Assembly: GCA_964427285.1 (NCBI GenBank) | Contig: CAYRTS010000008.1 | Location: 1-64,000 of the forward strand | Reading direction: 5' to 3' | Source: SPCO01 sp964427285 | GTDB taxonomy: Bacteria; Chloroflexota; Limnocylindria; Limnocylindrales; CSP1-4 | DNA length: 64,000 bases | Part shown: piece by piece, positions 33,207 through 42,247 of the stretch | Numbering within the stretch: the first letter of the stretch is position 1 | How the letters are laid out: each line of letters starts with the position of its first letter | The notes under the pieces: model-generated | Told to the model about the DNA's origin: nothing | Databases searched by the model: none | What the model saw: the letters and a program-made list of their open reading frames with translations, nothing else | Position numbers and translations under genes: made by a program

Positions 33207-33829
33207 CCGAGTGCGCCCTTGGTCGAGGCGACGCCCGTCCGCCGGGGGTCGAGCTCGCAGGCGACCCGCAGCGCGCGTCCCAGCGCCTTGAACGCCGCCT
33301 CCGCGAGATGGTGATCGTTGCGCCCCGAGCCGGTGACATGCAGCGTCGCACCGGCGGTCCGGGCGAACGCCTCAAGCGCGTGTTCGACGAGCTGGAGCGG
33401 CAGGCCGCCAACCTGTTCGCCACGGAACGGCAGATCGATCACGGCATAGGGCCGCCCGCCGATGTCAAGCGCAACGCTGGCGAGGGACTCGTCCATGGGG
33501 ACGGCGCTCTGGCCAAACCGGGCGATCCCGGCCCGGTCCCCGAGGGCTTCGGCAAACGCTGCCCCAAGCACCAGCGCCGAGTCCTCCACGGTGTGGTGTT
33601 CGTCGATCTGCAGGTCGCCGTCGGCGCTGATCGCGAGGTCGAACAGGCCGTGGTGAGCCATCGAGCCCAGCAGGTGATCGTAGAACCCGACTCCGGTGTC
33701 GATCGAGGTCGAGCCGCTGCCATCGATCCCGAGCGTGACCGTGATCGAGGTCTCACGGGTGGACCGGGCGATCGTGACTCGGCGGCCGTCCCGCGGCCCG
33801 ATCGTCAACTCACCAAGCGGCGTCGTCAT
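33203..33829 (-). CDS. hisB: Imidazoleglycerol-phosphate dehydratase (monofunctional)
   Basis: A 208-residue IGPD with duplicated manganese-binding motifs DEHHTVEDSALVLG and GRNDHHLAEAAFKALGRAL, plus GVGFYDHLLGSMAHHGLFDL. No histidinol-phosphatase (HAD) domain is fused, and none of the his genes here encodes that step. The histidinol-phosphate phosphatase must therefore come from elsewhere. The ATG at 33829 overlaps the hisC stop as ATGA; longer in-frame upstream sequence is Arg/Pro-rich shadow of hisC. Confidence 0.96.
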   Translation of the reverse strand: MTTPLGELTIGPRDGRRVTIARSTRETSITVTLGIDGSGSTSIDTGVGFYDHLLGSMAHHGLFDLAISADGDLQIDEHHTVEDSALVLGAAFAEALGDRAGIARFGQSAVPMDESLASVALDIGGRPYAVIDLPFRGEQVGGLPLQLVEHALEAFARTAGATLHVTGSGRNDHHLAEAAFKALGRALRVACELDPRRTGVASTKGALG

Positions 33830-34983
33830 ACCGAATCTCCCTGTAGGTGGTTGGCCGCCAGCGCCTGCGCCACGGCAATCAGTCGGTCGTTCTCGTGCGG
33901 GTCGCGGACGGTCAGCCGGAGATGGCTCACCAGCGGGTGCCCGGCCCCAAACGTGCGCGGCACGAGACCCGCCCGGAGCATGGCGTCCGCGACAGCGGCG
34001 GCCCGTTCGGCGGTCCCGAAGTCCACCAGGACAAAGTTGGTCACGGACGGGCCAACGGACCAACCCGCGTCCCGAAGCGCCTCGCCAAGGCGTGCCCGTT
34101 CGCGAACCACCCGATCGAGGTTGGCGGCAAGGACCATGTCGTCGAGGAGGGCCGCCGTGGCGATCGTCACGGACATCACGCTCACCGACCCGGGCGGCCG
34201 GTAGGGGTTGAGTCGATCAATGATCTCCGGGCGGGCAATCCCGAACCCCACTCGCAGCCCGGCCAGCGCGTACGCCTTGCTCACGGTCCGGATGCCGATC
34301 AGGTTCGGGTACGCAAAGCGCAGATCGAGCAGCGACCTTCCGACGAATTCGGCGTAGGCCTCATCGAGCACCACGATCGGCGCTTCGCGCTTGGCGGCGT
34401 CGGCATCGATCAGGAGGCCGGCGAGCAGTTGCGCGATCAAGCCGTCAGGCTCGGCCAGCGCGGTCGGGTTGTTCGGGCTGCACAGCCAGATCACGGAGGC
34501 GTCACGAGCAGCGGCCCGGACCGCGTCGAGATCGAGCGCCCAGCTACCCGCTGCCCCTTGGCGCGGGACGGCGAGGACAGTCGCCCCGCGTTGTTCCGTG
34601 TCCACCCGGTACATTGCGTAACTGGGGATGGGCACGACGGCCCGGCCGCCCGGTGAAATGAACACCTTGGAGATCATGTCGAGGATCTCATCGGCACCGG
34701 CGCCAACCACGATTTCGTTCATGGCCACGCCGTAGCGCGCGGCCGCCGCAGCCACCATCGCGCGGTAGTCGGTAGGCGGATACTCGGACAGCGACGTGAC
34801 GAATTCACCGCCGGCCAGCAGTCGACCGGCCAGCTCCGGTGGGGTGGGGGAGGTGTTCAGGTCGAAGCGGACGATCTGCTGCGGATCGACGCGATAGCGG
34901 CTGGCGACCTCCTCGTTCGTGGCTTCCCAGGTGTATGAGGAAGGAGCGATGGGCGTGCTGAAGGTCACCGGTGTCGGACTCAT
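33826..34983 (-). CDS. hisC: Histidinol-phosphate aminotransferase
   Basis: A 385-residue fold-type I PLP enzyme. It has the N-terminal VRFDLNTSPTPPE, GAGADEILDMI, WLCSPNNPTA, VVLDEAYAEF and the PLP lysine in TVSKAYALAGLRVGFG. It has a C-terminal Arg in SHLRLTVRD that would bind the substrate phosphate or carboxylate. GTG-ATG occur in tandem at the start; the ATG at 34983 overlaps the hisD stop by one base and is preferred. Confidence 0.95.
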   Translation of the reverse strand: MSPTPVTFSTPIAPSSYTWEATNEEVASRYRVDPQQIVRFDLNTSPTPPELAGRLLAGGEFVTSLSEYPPTDYRAMVAAAAARYGVAMNEIVVGAGADEILDMISKVFISPGGRAVVPIPSYAMYRVDTEQRGATVLAVPRQGAAGSWALDLDAVRAAARDASVIWLCSPNNPTALAEPDGLIAQLLAGLLIDADAAKREAPIVVLDEAYAEFVGRSLLDLRFAYPNLIGIRTVSKAYALAGLRVGFGIARPEIIDRLNPYRPPGSVSVMSVTIATAALLDDMVLAANLDRVVRERARLGEALRDAGWSVGPSVTNFVLVDFGTAERAAAVADAMLRAGLVPRTFGAGHPLVSHLRLTVRDPHENDRLIAVAQALAANHLQGDSV

Positions 34984-36380
34984 CACTCGTCACCCGCGAA
35001 GCGGATCTCGACGGCGTAGCGATGGGCCAGTAGTCCTTCGGCCTCGGCCAGGGTGCCGACCGTTTCGCGGATGGAGGCGAGCCCGTCGCGGGTCACGCGC
35101 TGGATCTGGCTGTACTTGCCGTAGTGCTCCACCGCCAGGGCCCCGGACGCGCGGGCCAGACCACCGGTCGGGAGGACATGGTTAGCACCGGTCGCATAGT
35201 CGCCGGCTGACTCGGGTGCCCACGGTCCGGCGAAGATCGATCCCGCATTTCGCAGGCGGCTGATCGTGGCTTCAAGCGGCTCCACGTCGACCGACAGGTG
35301 CTCGGGGGCATAGTCGTTGACAAAGTCGACGGCGGCATCGAGCGTGGGGGCGAGGGCGATCAGACCGTGGTCGCGGAGGGCTGCGGCCAGGATTCCGTGA
35401 CGGCTGGCGTCCGCGAGCGCGACATTGACCGCTCGTTCGACCGCGTCGGCGTACCCGGCATCGGTCGTCACCAGGATCGCTGGTGAATCCGGCCCGTGCT
35501 CCGCCTGGGTGATGAGGTCCGCGGCGACGCGTGCCGGATCGGCCGGTGGCATGGCCAGGACCATCCCTTCGGACGGGCCGGCCGGCAGATCGATCCCGAT
35601 CTCGCCGATCACCTCCATCTTGGCGGCGGTGACCCAGGCATTCCCGGGACCGACGATGCGATCCACGGCCTGGATCCCGGCTTCGGGCAGGCCGTAGGCG
35701 AGGGCGCCGATGGCCTGGGCGCCCCCGGCCACGATGAAGCCATCGACCTCGAGCAGTCCTGCTGCGCCAAGCAGGATGAGGTTGGTGGTGCCGTCGCGAT
35801 CGGCCGGCGAGGCGACGATGATCGTGTCGACGCCGGCGACCCGGGCCGGGACGACGGTCATGACCAGGGACGAGGGATAGGGTGCGGACCCGCCCGGGAC
35901 GTAGGCCCCGACCCGTGCCAGGGGCATCCAACGGCGCTCGATCTCGATCCCTGGGGCGATGATCGTCGTAGTTGAGGCAACCGGGCGCTGGGTCTCGGCG
36001 AACCGGCGCACGTTGGCGATGGACTGGTCGAGGGCGTGGCGGATCCGCGGCGCGAGCGTGTCGCGCGCCTGGCGGAGATCGTCCGCGTCAAGGACGAGAC
36101 GACCGTCCGCGCGGCCGCCGCCGACGCTGCTGTTGGCAGCTCGAACGGCGGCGTCACCGCCATCGCGGATCGTCGCGAGGGTCGCCCGGGCACCTTCACG
36201 AATGGCGGGATCCGGCACCGCACCTCGGCGGACCAGGGCGACGTACTCGCGCCGGGCGTCCTCGTCACCGGCGGCGACGGCTGCCAGATCAAGACGTCGC
36301 AGGCGCAGGCCGGCGGGCTCTGGCACCCCGGTCGCGGCAGGCGTGGCAGGCGCGGCTGGCTCCCGTGTCATTGCGCTCAC
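34983..36380 (-). CDS. hisD: Histidinol dehydrogenase
   Basis: A 465-residue zinc enzyme that oxidises histidinol to histidine in two steps. Signatures are ARVGAYVPGGSAPYPSSLVM, IVGPGNAWVTAAK, LPAGPSEG, DLITQAEHGPDSPAIL (zinc and catalytic His/Glu), VNDYAPEHLSV and AGDYATGANHVLPTGG. About 25 extra Ala/Pro residues sit at the N-terminus. GTG at 36380 overlaps the hisG stop (GTGA); ATG at 36371 is a possible alternative. Confidence 0.95.
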   Translation of the reverse strand: MSAMTREPAAPATPAATGVPEPAGLRLRRLDLAAVAAGDEDARREYVALVRRGAVPDPAIREGARATLATIRDGGDAAVRAANSSVGGGRADGRLVLDADDLRQARDTLAPRIRHALDQSIANVRRFAETQRPVASTTTIIAPGIEIERRWMPLARVGAYVPGGSAPYPSSLVMTVVPARVAGVDTIIVASPADRDGTTNLILLGAAGLLEVDGFIVAGGAQAIGALAYGLPEAGIQAVDRIVGPGNAWVTAAKMEVIGEIGIDLPAGPSEGMVLAMPPADPARVAADLITQAEHGPDSPAILVTTDAGYADAVERAVNVALADASRHGILAAALRDHGLIALAPTLDAAVDFVNDYAPEHLSVDVEPLEATISRLRNAGSIFAGPWAPESAGDYATGANHVLPTGGLARASGALAVEHYGKYSQIQRVTRDGLASIRETVGTLAEAEGLLAHRYAVEIRFAGDE

Positions 36381-37243
36381 TGGACGATCTTTTCGATCGG
36401 GAGGACGAGGATGCCTGACGCTCCGGCAGCCTTGAGCTTCGGCAGGAGCCCCCACACCTCATCTGCGCCGACAACGGAGTGGATCGCAATCATGCCGGCA
36501 TGCGCGAGCGGGATCACCGTTGGCGATTCGAGCGCCGGGAGGAGTTCCTCGATCTCGGGCAGAGTGCTCGCCGGCGCATTCATCATCAGGTACTTGCGTC
36601 CGCGGGCAGCGATGACAGCGCTGAGCATCGTGTCGATCGCCGCGAGTTCGTCGGCGCGATCCCGCTGGGCCGCGGGATTGGCGACCAGGACCGCTTCGGA
36701 CGCGAGCACGTCGCCAATCTGGCGAAGCCCGTTCATGACGAGCGTGGAACCCGTGGACACGAGATCGACGATCGCCTCCGCAAGTCCCAGTCGCGGGGCG
36801 ACCTCCACGGCACCGGAAATCGGGATGATCTCGACCGTGATCTGGCGGTCCGCAAAGAACCGGCGTGTGGTGTTCGGGTGGGCGGTCGCAATGCGCAGCC
36901 CGGCGAGGTCTTCGACGGTCCGATACGGCGCGTCGTTGGGCACGGCCGCCGCCAACCGACAACGCCCGTAACCAAGAGTCCTGACCCGTGGCAGATCCGT
37001 TCCCGCTTCGCTGATCAGGTCATCGCCGGTCACGCCGAGATCGGCCACGCCGTCGCCCACGAATTCGATGATGTCGTTGGTCCGGACGAACAGGATTTCC
37101 AGGTCGTAGTTCTGGACCATGGCGACCAGGCTCCGATCGTGCTCATCGAAGACGAGCCCGGCATCATGGAGCAGGCGCAGGGTGGGTTCGACCAGCCGTC
37201 CCTTGTTCGGGATCGCCAGTCGGAGGCGGCGTGGTGCGTTCAT
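36377..37243 (-). CDS. hisG: ATP phosphoribosyltransferase, long form
   Basis: A 288-residue first enzyme of the pathway. It has LRLAIPNKGRLVEPTLRLL, the two-domain catalytic core (FVRTNDIIEFVGDGVADLGVTG, VDLVSTGSTLVMNGLRQIG) and a C-terminal ACT-like regulatory domain (ESPTVIPLAHAGMIAIHSVV through GILVLPIEKIV). This is the histidine-feedback long form that needs no HisZ. It lies 16 bases downstream of the TrpR-family regulator gene and starts the enzyme part of the operon. Confidence 0.96.
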   Translation of the reverse strand: MNAPRRLRLAIPNKGRLVEPTLRLLHDAGLVFDEHDRSLVAMVQNYDLEILFVRTNDIIEFVGDGVADLGVTGDDLISEAGTDLPRVRTLGYGRCRLAAAVPNDAPYRTVEDLAGLRIATAHPNTTRRFFADRQITVEIIPISGAVEVAPRLGLAEAIVDLVSTGSTLVMNGLRQIGDVLASEAVLVANPAAQRDRADELAAIDTMLSAVIAARGRKYLMMNAPASTLPEIEELLPALESPTVIPLAHAGMIAIHSVVGADEVWGLLPKLKAAGASGILVLPIEKIVQ

Positions 37244-37259
37244 TGGCCGCCCAATCCAG

Positions 37260-37592
37260 TCATCGGTCGCCCACGACGGGATACGGGGTCGTCCCCGTCC
37301 GGGATGCCTTGTCAAGCTTGGCCAGCATCGCCCGGTAGCCGCCTTCGCCATGGTTGAGCCACGACGCGATCCTGGTGATCGTGGCGGTGCTGGCACCGGT
37401 CCGCCGCGATATGTCCGCATAGTGCAGGCCGGCATCGAGGAGACGAACGACCGCCCAACGTTGAGCCATGTCCCGGAGTTCTGTCAACGTACACAGGTCG
37501 CGGAAGAACCGTTCAGTCTCGGCGGTCTCCTCGAGTCGGACGACCGCCTCCAGGAGTGCCTCGACATCTGGCGTCCGCCAGTCGTCAGCCAT
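37260..37592 (-). CDS. yerC: TrpR-family (YerC/HisR-like) transcriptional regulator
   Basis: A 110-residue all-helical DNA-binding protein of the TrpR/YerC-YecD superfamily. It has VVRLEETAETERFFRDLCTLTELRDMAQRW followed by the helix-turn-helix GLHYADISRRTGASTATITRIASWL. In Firmicutes, YerC-type regulators have been assigned to histidine biosynthesis control. Here the gene is the first of the his operon and diverges from hisA across a 20-base palindrome, so it most likely represses both units in response to histidine; the effector is inference. ATG at 37592 is chosen because homology starts there; upstream sequence is the operator. Confidence 0.88.
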   Translation of the reverse strand: MADDWRTPDVEALLEAVVRLEETAETERFFRDLCTLTELRDMAQRWAVVRLLDAGLHYADISRRTGASTATITRIASWLNHGEGGYRAMLAKLDKASRTGTTPYPVVGDR

Positions 37593-37635
37593 CAGCCACC
37601 GCCAGTCTGTCCGCGTCGATATCCAAGTAACATAG

Positions 37636-37658
37636 TAGCATGCTAATACGTTAGCATG
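37636..37658. promoter_or_regulatory. Divergent his promoter/operator
   Basis: CATGCTAATACGTTAGCATG (37639-37658) is an 8-bp perfect inverted repeat around a 4-base centre. It overlaps a second 10-bp perfect palindrome, TAGCATGCTA (37636-37645). TACGTT inside it (37647-37652) is a plausible hisA -10 box (start at 37659, five bases before the ATG). TACTAT on the other strand (37637-37632) is a -10 for yerC-hisG. It is the only conspicuously AT-rich palindrome in the his region. Confidence 0.75.
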
Positions 37659-37663
37659 TTGCC

Positions 37664-38440
37664 ATGAGCGAAGCAAGCCCCTTCCAGGTCCTTCCCGCCA
37701 TCGACCTGCGGAATGGCCGCGTCGTCCGACTGCGCCAGGGCGACTTCGATCGGGAGACGGCGTACGGCGATGATCCCGTCGAGGTCGCTCGCCGGTTTGC
37801 CGATGCGGGTGCCCGCTGGCTTCATGTCGTCGATCTTGACGGCGCGCGGAGCGGTGACCCTGTACACGCTGCGGTCATCGGCGCGATCGTTGCGGGGGTC
37901 GGTGGCCGGTGCAATGTGGAGGTGGCCGGCGGTCTGCGGGACGAGGCAGCGGTGGCCCTCGCCCTCGGATCCGGAGCAGCAAGGGTCACCGTCGGGACGG
38001 CGGCGCTGCGCGATCCTGACTTTGCTGGTCGCCTCGTCGCGATCCATGGCGCCGATCGTGTCGCGGTGGCCATCGATGTTCGTGATGGTCGCGCGGTCGG
38101 GCACGGTTGGGCAGCCACCGACGATGGGATCGACGCTGCGACCGCCATCCTGCTCCTGGCCGAAGCCGGCGTGACGACCTTCGAAGTTACGGCGATTGAG
38201 CGCGACGGACTTCTCAATGGGCCCGATCTGCCCCTTTACGAACGACTCGTTGGCCGCGACCTGGGCTCGATCATTTCGTCGGGCGGGATCGCATCGCTGG
38301 ACGACCTGCGGGCAGTCCGGGACATTGGCTGTGCGGGTGCGATCGTCGGACGAGCTCTCTATGAAGGCCAGTTCACCGTCGAGCGGGCGCTGCTGATCGC
38401 GTCCGAGCAGACCGAACGGCACCGGCGACCCATGGTGTGA
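37664..38440 (+). CDS. hisA: Phosphoribosylformimino-5-aminoimidazole carboxamide ribotide isomerase
   Basis: A 258-residue (beta/alpha)8 barrel related to HisF. Catalytic aspartates are in VLPAIDLRNGRVVRLRQGD and VAIDVRDGRAVGHGW. Phosphate loops are VEVAGGLRDEAAV and IISSGGIASLDDL, and the TAIERDGLLNGPD segment is typical of HisA. It is transcribed divergently from the other seven his genes and shares their operator. Confidence 0.97.
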   Translation: MSEASPFQVLPAIDLRNGRVVRLRQGDFDRETAYGDDPVEVARRFADAGARWLHVVDLDGARSGDPVHAAVIGAIVAGVGGRCNVEVAGGLRDEAAVALALGSGAARVTVGTAALRDPDFAGRLVAIHGADRVAVAIDVRDGRAVGHGWAATDDGIDAATAILLLAEAGVTTFEVTAIERDGLLNGPDLPLYERLVGRDLGSIISSGGIASLDDLRAVRDIGCAGAIVGRALYEGQFTVERALLIASEQTERHRRPMV

Positions 38441-38622
38441 CAGTCACGCCTGGCTGCTGAGACTGACCGGGTGCGCGTGTGAGACGCAAAATTGGGATTT
38501 CTCAGCGTGGACCGTGCCCTGAACGTGCAGAATCCGTCGAAACTCACGGGTGGCCGCGCTCAGGTGTCGCGGTTGTGCGTCTGGGAGGCGCGCGAATGGT
38601 CAGCGGCCAGGCGCAGGTGCCC

Positions 38623-38660
38623 ATGCAACCGGTCGCGTGCCGATGCAACCGGTCGCGTGC
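38623..38660 (+). repeat. 18-bp direct repeat downstream of hisA
   Basis: ATGCAACCGGTCGCGTGC occurs at 38623-38640 and 38643-38660, a 20-base period. It lies in the 263-base noncoding gap between the convergent hisA and EF-G-like genes. No clear terminator is seen in the gap. Confidence 0.8.
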
Positions 38661-38703
38661 TCGCCCAGCCGCGCGCTCGCCACGCCCCGCCGCGGCTCCC
38701 GCC

Positions 38704-40800
38704 TCAGTGGCCAGCCACGTGGCCGCCGGCCGCCTCGATCTCCTTGCGGTGAGTCTCGATCACCTTCTCGGCGATGTGACCCGGCACGTCGTCATAGTGG
38801 TCCATCGTCATCGTGAACGAACCGCGGCCCTGAGCCAGCGACCGCAGTTCGATCGCGTAGCTGCCCATCTCGGCCAGCGGCACGTGCGCGCTGATCACCT
38901 GCATCGAGCCATCCGTGTCCATCCCGAGGACGCGGCCACGCCGACCGTTGAGGTCCCGGTTGATCTCGCCCATGTAGGGCTCGGGGACGCGGATCTCGAC
39001 CGCCATGATCGGCTCCAGGAGCGCCGGCTTGGCATGCTGGACGCCATCCTTCAAGGCCATGGACGCGGCAATCTTGAACGCCATTTCGTTGGAGTCGACC
39101 GCGTGGAACGACCCGTCGTAGAGCGTCGCTCGGAAGTCGGACAGGGGATAGCCGGCGAGGACGCCGCCCTCGGCCGCCTCCCGGATGCCCTTCTCGACGC
39201 CGGCGAAGAAGCCCTTTGGGACGGAGCCACCCACGATGCGCTCCGCGAACTCGACCCCGCCGTCCGGGTTCGGCTCCAGTTCCAGCCAGACGTCGCCAAA
39301 CATCCCATGCCCGCCGGTCTGCTTCTTGTAGCGACCGTGGACCTGGGTCTTGCCGCGGATCGTCTCCTTGTACGGGACCCGGGGCGCGTGGGTCACGATG
39401 GCGGCCCCGAACTTGCGCTTGAGCCGTTCGATGATGACCGCGGTGTGCGCCTCGCCCATGGTCCGCAGGGTCTGCTCGCCGGTCGCGCTGCGCTCGAGGC
39501 GAACGGTAGGCTCTTCCTCGAGCATCCGCGCGAGCGCCGGACCCATCTTGTCGAGGTCGCCCTTGCTCTGGGGTTCGATGGCCAGCACCAATGATGGCGC
39601 TGGGAACGCCAGGGGCGGCAATGTCAACGGCTTGTCACGCAGCCCCAGGGTGTCGCCGGTCTCGGTCACGCTCAGCTTGGCCACGGCTCCGATCTCGCCG
39701 GCCTTCAGTTCACCGATCGGCTCCTGTTCCTTGCCATGCAGCAGCAACAACTGGCCGATCCGCTCGTCCTCACCGCGAACGGCATTCCACACATGCGCCT
39801 GGGAATGCAATGTCCCCGACAGGACTCGAAGGTAGGTCAAGCGCCCGACGAACGGGTCCGCCGTGGTCTTGAAGACGCGCGTGAGGAGCGGTCCCGACTC
39901 GTCCGCGGATACGGCGACCGTCAACCCGGCCTTGTCCGTCGTCGCCACCGGGGCTTCGTCAGCCGGCGACGGCAGATACCGGACGAACGCATCCAGCAGC
40001 GCCCGCAGCCCGATTCCCCTGGTCGCGCTCCCAACGAGGACCGGCGCCAGGATCGAATCCTTGACGCCCTTGCGCAGGCACGCCTCGAGCTCCGGATCAC
40101 TGATCTCCTCGCCCTCGAGGTACTTGGTCAGAACGTCGTCGTCTGCTTCCGCGGCCGCCTCAAGGAGCTGATCCCGACGTCTCGCCACTTCCGCGGCGAG
40201 CGCCTCCGGGATCGGGATCTCGACCTCCTTGCCGCCCTCGGATCGCCAAGCCTTTCGATGGACCAGGTCAACATAGCCCTCGAAGGTGTCCGCCGCACCG
40301 ATGGCCAACTGGAGCGGGGCGATCTTGTCGCCGAATGTCGCCCGCAACGCATCCAGGGCGGCCGTCGGATCGGCATTCTCGCGATCGCACTTGTTGATAA
40401 AGAAACACGCCGCGGTGCCGGTCGATCGTCCCAGCGCCACGGCGTGTTCGAGGCCCGCCTCCACCCCGCCGGAGGCATCCATTACGAATAGCGCCCCGTC
40501 GGCTGCAGCGAACCCTTCGATCACATCGGCGATGAAATCAGGGTAGCCGGGCGTGTCGACCAGCGAGATTCGCGTCCCGTCTGCCTCGAATGTCCCGACG
40601 GCCAGGCTCAGCGATGCCTTGCGCTTCTGCTCCTCGGGCTCGAAGTCCAGATGGGCGGTCCCATCATCCACCCGCCCCAGGCGCGAGATCGCTCCGGCCC
40701 TGAACAGCAGCTGCTCAGCCAGCGTCGTCTTGCCCGACCCGGCGTGGCCCGCCAGGACCACGCTGCGAAGATGCGGGAGGTCGACATTCTTCATCGTCAT
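38704..40800 (-). CDS. Elongation factor G-like GTPase (EF-G2 type)
   Basis: A 698-residue five-domain EF-G paralogue. The G domain has AGHAGSGKTTLAEQLLF (P-loop), DTPGYPDF (G3) and FINKCDREN (NKxD). Domain II/III has LTRVFKTTADPFVGRLTYLRVLSG. Domain IV has KTQVHGRYKKQTGGHGMFGDVWLELEP and GGSVPKGFFAGVEKGI, and domain V has MEVR-like AVEIRVPEPYMGEINRDLNGRRGRVLGM. The switch I region is diverged, as in the EF-G-like/FusA2 group, and it is not beside rpsL-rpsG-tuf, so it is probably not the housekeeping EF-G. AGGAAGG lies upstream of the ATG; TATCAT (40868-40863) may be its -10. Confidence 0.9.
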   Translation of the reverse strand: MTMKNVDLPHLRSVVLAGHAGSGKTTLAEQLLFRAGAISRLGRVDDGTAHLDFEPEEQKRKASLSLAVGTFEADGTRISLVDTPGYPDFIADVIEGFAAADGALFVMDASGGVEAGLEHAVALGRSTGTAACFFINKCDRENADPTAALDALRATFGDKIAPLQLAIGAADTFEGYVDLVHRKAWRSEGGKEVEIPIPEALAAEVARRRDQLLEAAAEADDDVLTKYLEGEEISDPELEACLRKGVKDSILAPVLVGSATRGIGLRALLDAFVRYLPSPADEAPVATTDKAGLTVAVSADESGPLLTRVFKTTADPFVGRLTYLRVLSGTLHSQAHVWNAVRGEDERIGQLLLLHGKEQEPIGELKAGEIGAVAKLSVTETGDTLGLRDKPLTLPPLAFPAPSLVLAIEPQSKGDLDKMGPALARMLEEEPTVRLERSATGEQTLRTMGEAHTAVIIERLKRKFGAAIVTHAPRVPYKETIRGKTQVHGRYKKQTGGHGMFGDVWLELEPNPDGGVEFAERIVGGSVPKGFFAGVEKGIREAAEGGVLAGYPLSDFRATLYDGSFHAVDSNEMAFKIAASMALKDGVQHAKPALLEPIMAVEIRVPEPYMGEINRDLNGRRGRVLGMDTDGSMQVISAHVPLAEMGSYAIELRSLAQGRGSFTMTMDHYDDVPGHIAEKVIETHRKEIEAAGGHVAGH

Positions 40801-40874
40801 CGGTTCGTCGGTCCTTCCTGGTGATTGGGGGACTCGGGACGTCCGTGGTGTGGGGTTGGGCCATGATAGTCGGC

Positions 40875-40880
40875 TATACT
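40875..40880 (+). promoter_or_regulatory. -10 box of the yebC-ruvC-ruvA unit
   Basis: TATACT predicts transcription from 40887, four bases before the ATG of yebC, in the 90-base divergent region shared with the EF-G-like gene. Confidence 0.55.
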
Positions 40881-40890
40881 CCGGCCCGCG

Positions 40891-41643
40891 ATGTCAGGTC
40901 ACTCAAAATGGTCAACCATCAAGCGTGCCAAGGGCATTACGGACGCCAGGCGCGGAGCCCTGTTCACCAAGGTCGCTCGGGAGATCTCGGTGGCGGCCCG
41001 GCAGGGGGGCGGGGACCCGGACGCCAACTACCGGTTGCGCTTGGCGATCGAGAAGGCACGCTCGGTCAACATGCCGGCGGACAACATCAAGCGGACCATC
41101 GACAAGGCGACGGGTGGCGGCGACGCCGAGCAGTACGAAGAGATCGTCTACGAGGGCTATGGCCCGGGCGGGATCGCGATCCTCGTCGAGGCGCAGACCG
41201 ACAACCGCAATCGAACGGCGGGCGAGGTCCGCTCCATCTTCACCAAGGCCGGTGGCCAGCTGGCGGGTTCCGGCGCCGTCGCCTGGCAGTTCGAGCCGCG
41301 CGGCCTGATCTCCGTAGCGCGCCGCGGAGTGGACGCCGATGAGGTCGCGCTGAACGCGATCGACGCTGGCGCGGAGGACGTGATCACCGACGACGAGGAG
41401 ATGATCGAGATCTATACGTCCCCCGGAAGCCTCGATGCGGTCCGCCGGGCGCTCGAAGCGGCGGGTGTTGCCACTGAATCCGCCGAATCGACGATGGTCG
41501 CCCGGCAGACCGTGGAGCTGGATTCGTCGCGCGCGCGCCAGGCACTCCGGCTCGTTGAGTTGCTCGAGGACCTGGACGACGTCCAGCGGGTGACGGCCAA
41601 CTTCGACATCCCGGAGGATGTCTTCGCCGAGGTTGCCGGGTGA
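40891..41643 (+). CDS. yebC: YebC/PmpR family DNA- or ribosome-associated regulator
   Basis: A 250-residue protein with the invariant N-terminus MSGHSKWSTIKRAKGITDARRG, then LFTKVAREISVAARQGG, NMPADNIKRTIDKATGG, YEGYGPGGIAILVEAQTDNRNRTAGEVRSIF and the C-terminal VQRVTANFDIPEDVF. YebC proteins were described as transcription regulators and more recently as factors easing translation of proline-rich stretches. It is encoded directly before ruvC as in many bacteria; the stop overlaps the GTG of ruvC. Confidence 0.96.
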   Translation: MSGHSKWSTIKRAKGITDARRGALFTKVAREISVAARQGGGDPDANYRLRLAIEKARSVNMPADNIKRTIDKATGGGDAEQYEEIVYEGYGPGGIAILVEAQTDNRNRTAGEVRSIFTKAGGQLAGSGAVAWQFEPRGLISVARRGVDADEVALNAIDAGAEDVITDDEEMIEIYTSPGSLDAVRRALEAAGVATESAESTMVARQTVELDSSRARQALRLVELLEDLDDVQRVTANFDIPEDVFAEVAG

Positions 41644-42245
41644 TCGTCCTGGGCATCGACCCCGGGACCGCGGCACTGGGCTACGGGATCGTCGAGCGAA
41701 CAGGCGAGCGGCTGCGCGAGATCGACCACGGCTGCCTGACCACCAGCCCGGATCTCACGCTGCCGGAGCGCCTCCTCGCGATCCATGCCCTCGTCGATGA
41801 GCTATTGGGGCTCCATCGGCCGCAGCTGGTCGCGGTCGAGCGGCTCTTCTTCTCGCGGAATGTCCAGACGGCACTGGCGGTTGGGCAGGCGCGCGGCGTG
41901 GTCCTGCTGGCTGCGGCGCAACACCGGACGCCGGTCCGCGAAGCTACCCCCAATGCGGTCAAGAACGCCATCACCGGGTACGGCGCGGCCGACAAGGAGC
42001 AGGTCGGGCGAATGGTTCAGCTGGTCCTCGGGATGTCGGCGCTGCCCCGTCCTGACGACGCCGCCGACGCCCTCGCGATCGCCACCTGGGCAGCCAATTC
42101 GGAACGGATCGGGGCCGCGCTTGTCACCGCGGGCGTGCTGGACCGGGCGGCCGTCGCGCCGATCACTCGCGGCGCAACCGGCTACGAGCGTGCTGTGCAG
42201 GCGGCGCTCGCCGGTGAGCGGGCCGACCGGCGGGGCGCGTCATAG
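41640..42245 (+). CDS. ruvC: Holliday junction resolvase RuvC
   Basis: A 201-residue nuclease that cleaves Holliday junctions. The acidic active site is formed by Asp in VLGIDPGTAALGYG, Glu in VAVERLFFSRN and the pair in PDDAADALAIATW. Basic residues ATPNAVKNAITGYGAADKEQVG lie between. The C-terminal 45 residues are an Ala/Arg extension. GTG at 41640 lies in the yebC stop. Confidence 0.96.
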   Translation: MIVLGIDPGTAALGYGIVERTGERLREIDHGCLTTSPDLTLPERLLAIHALVDELLGLHRPQLVAVERLFFSRNVQTALAVGQARGVVLLAAAQHRTPVREATPNAVKNAITGYGAADKEQVGRMVQLVLGMSALPRPDDAADALAIATWAANSERIGAALVTAGVLDRAAVAPITRGATGYERAVQAALAGERADRRGAS

Positions 42246-42247
42246 GC

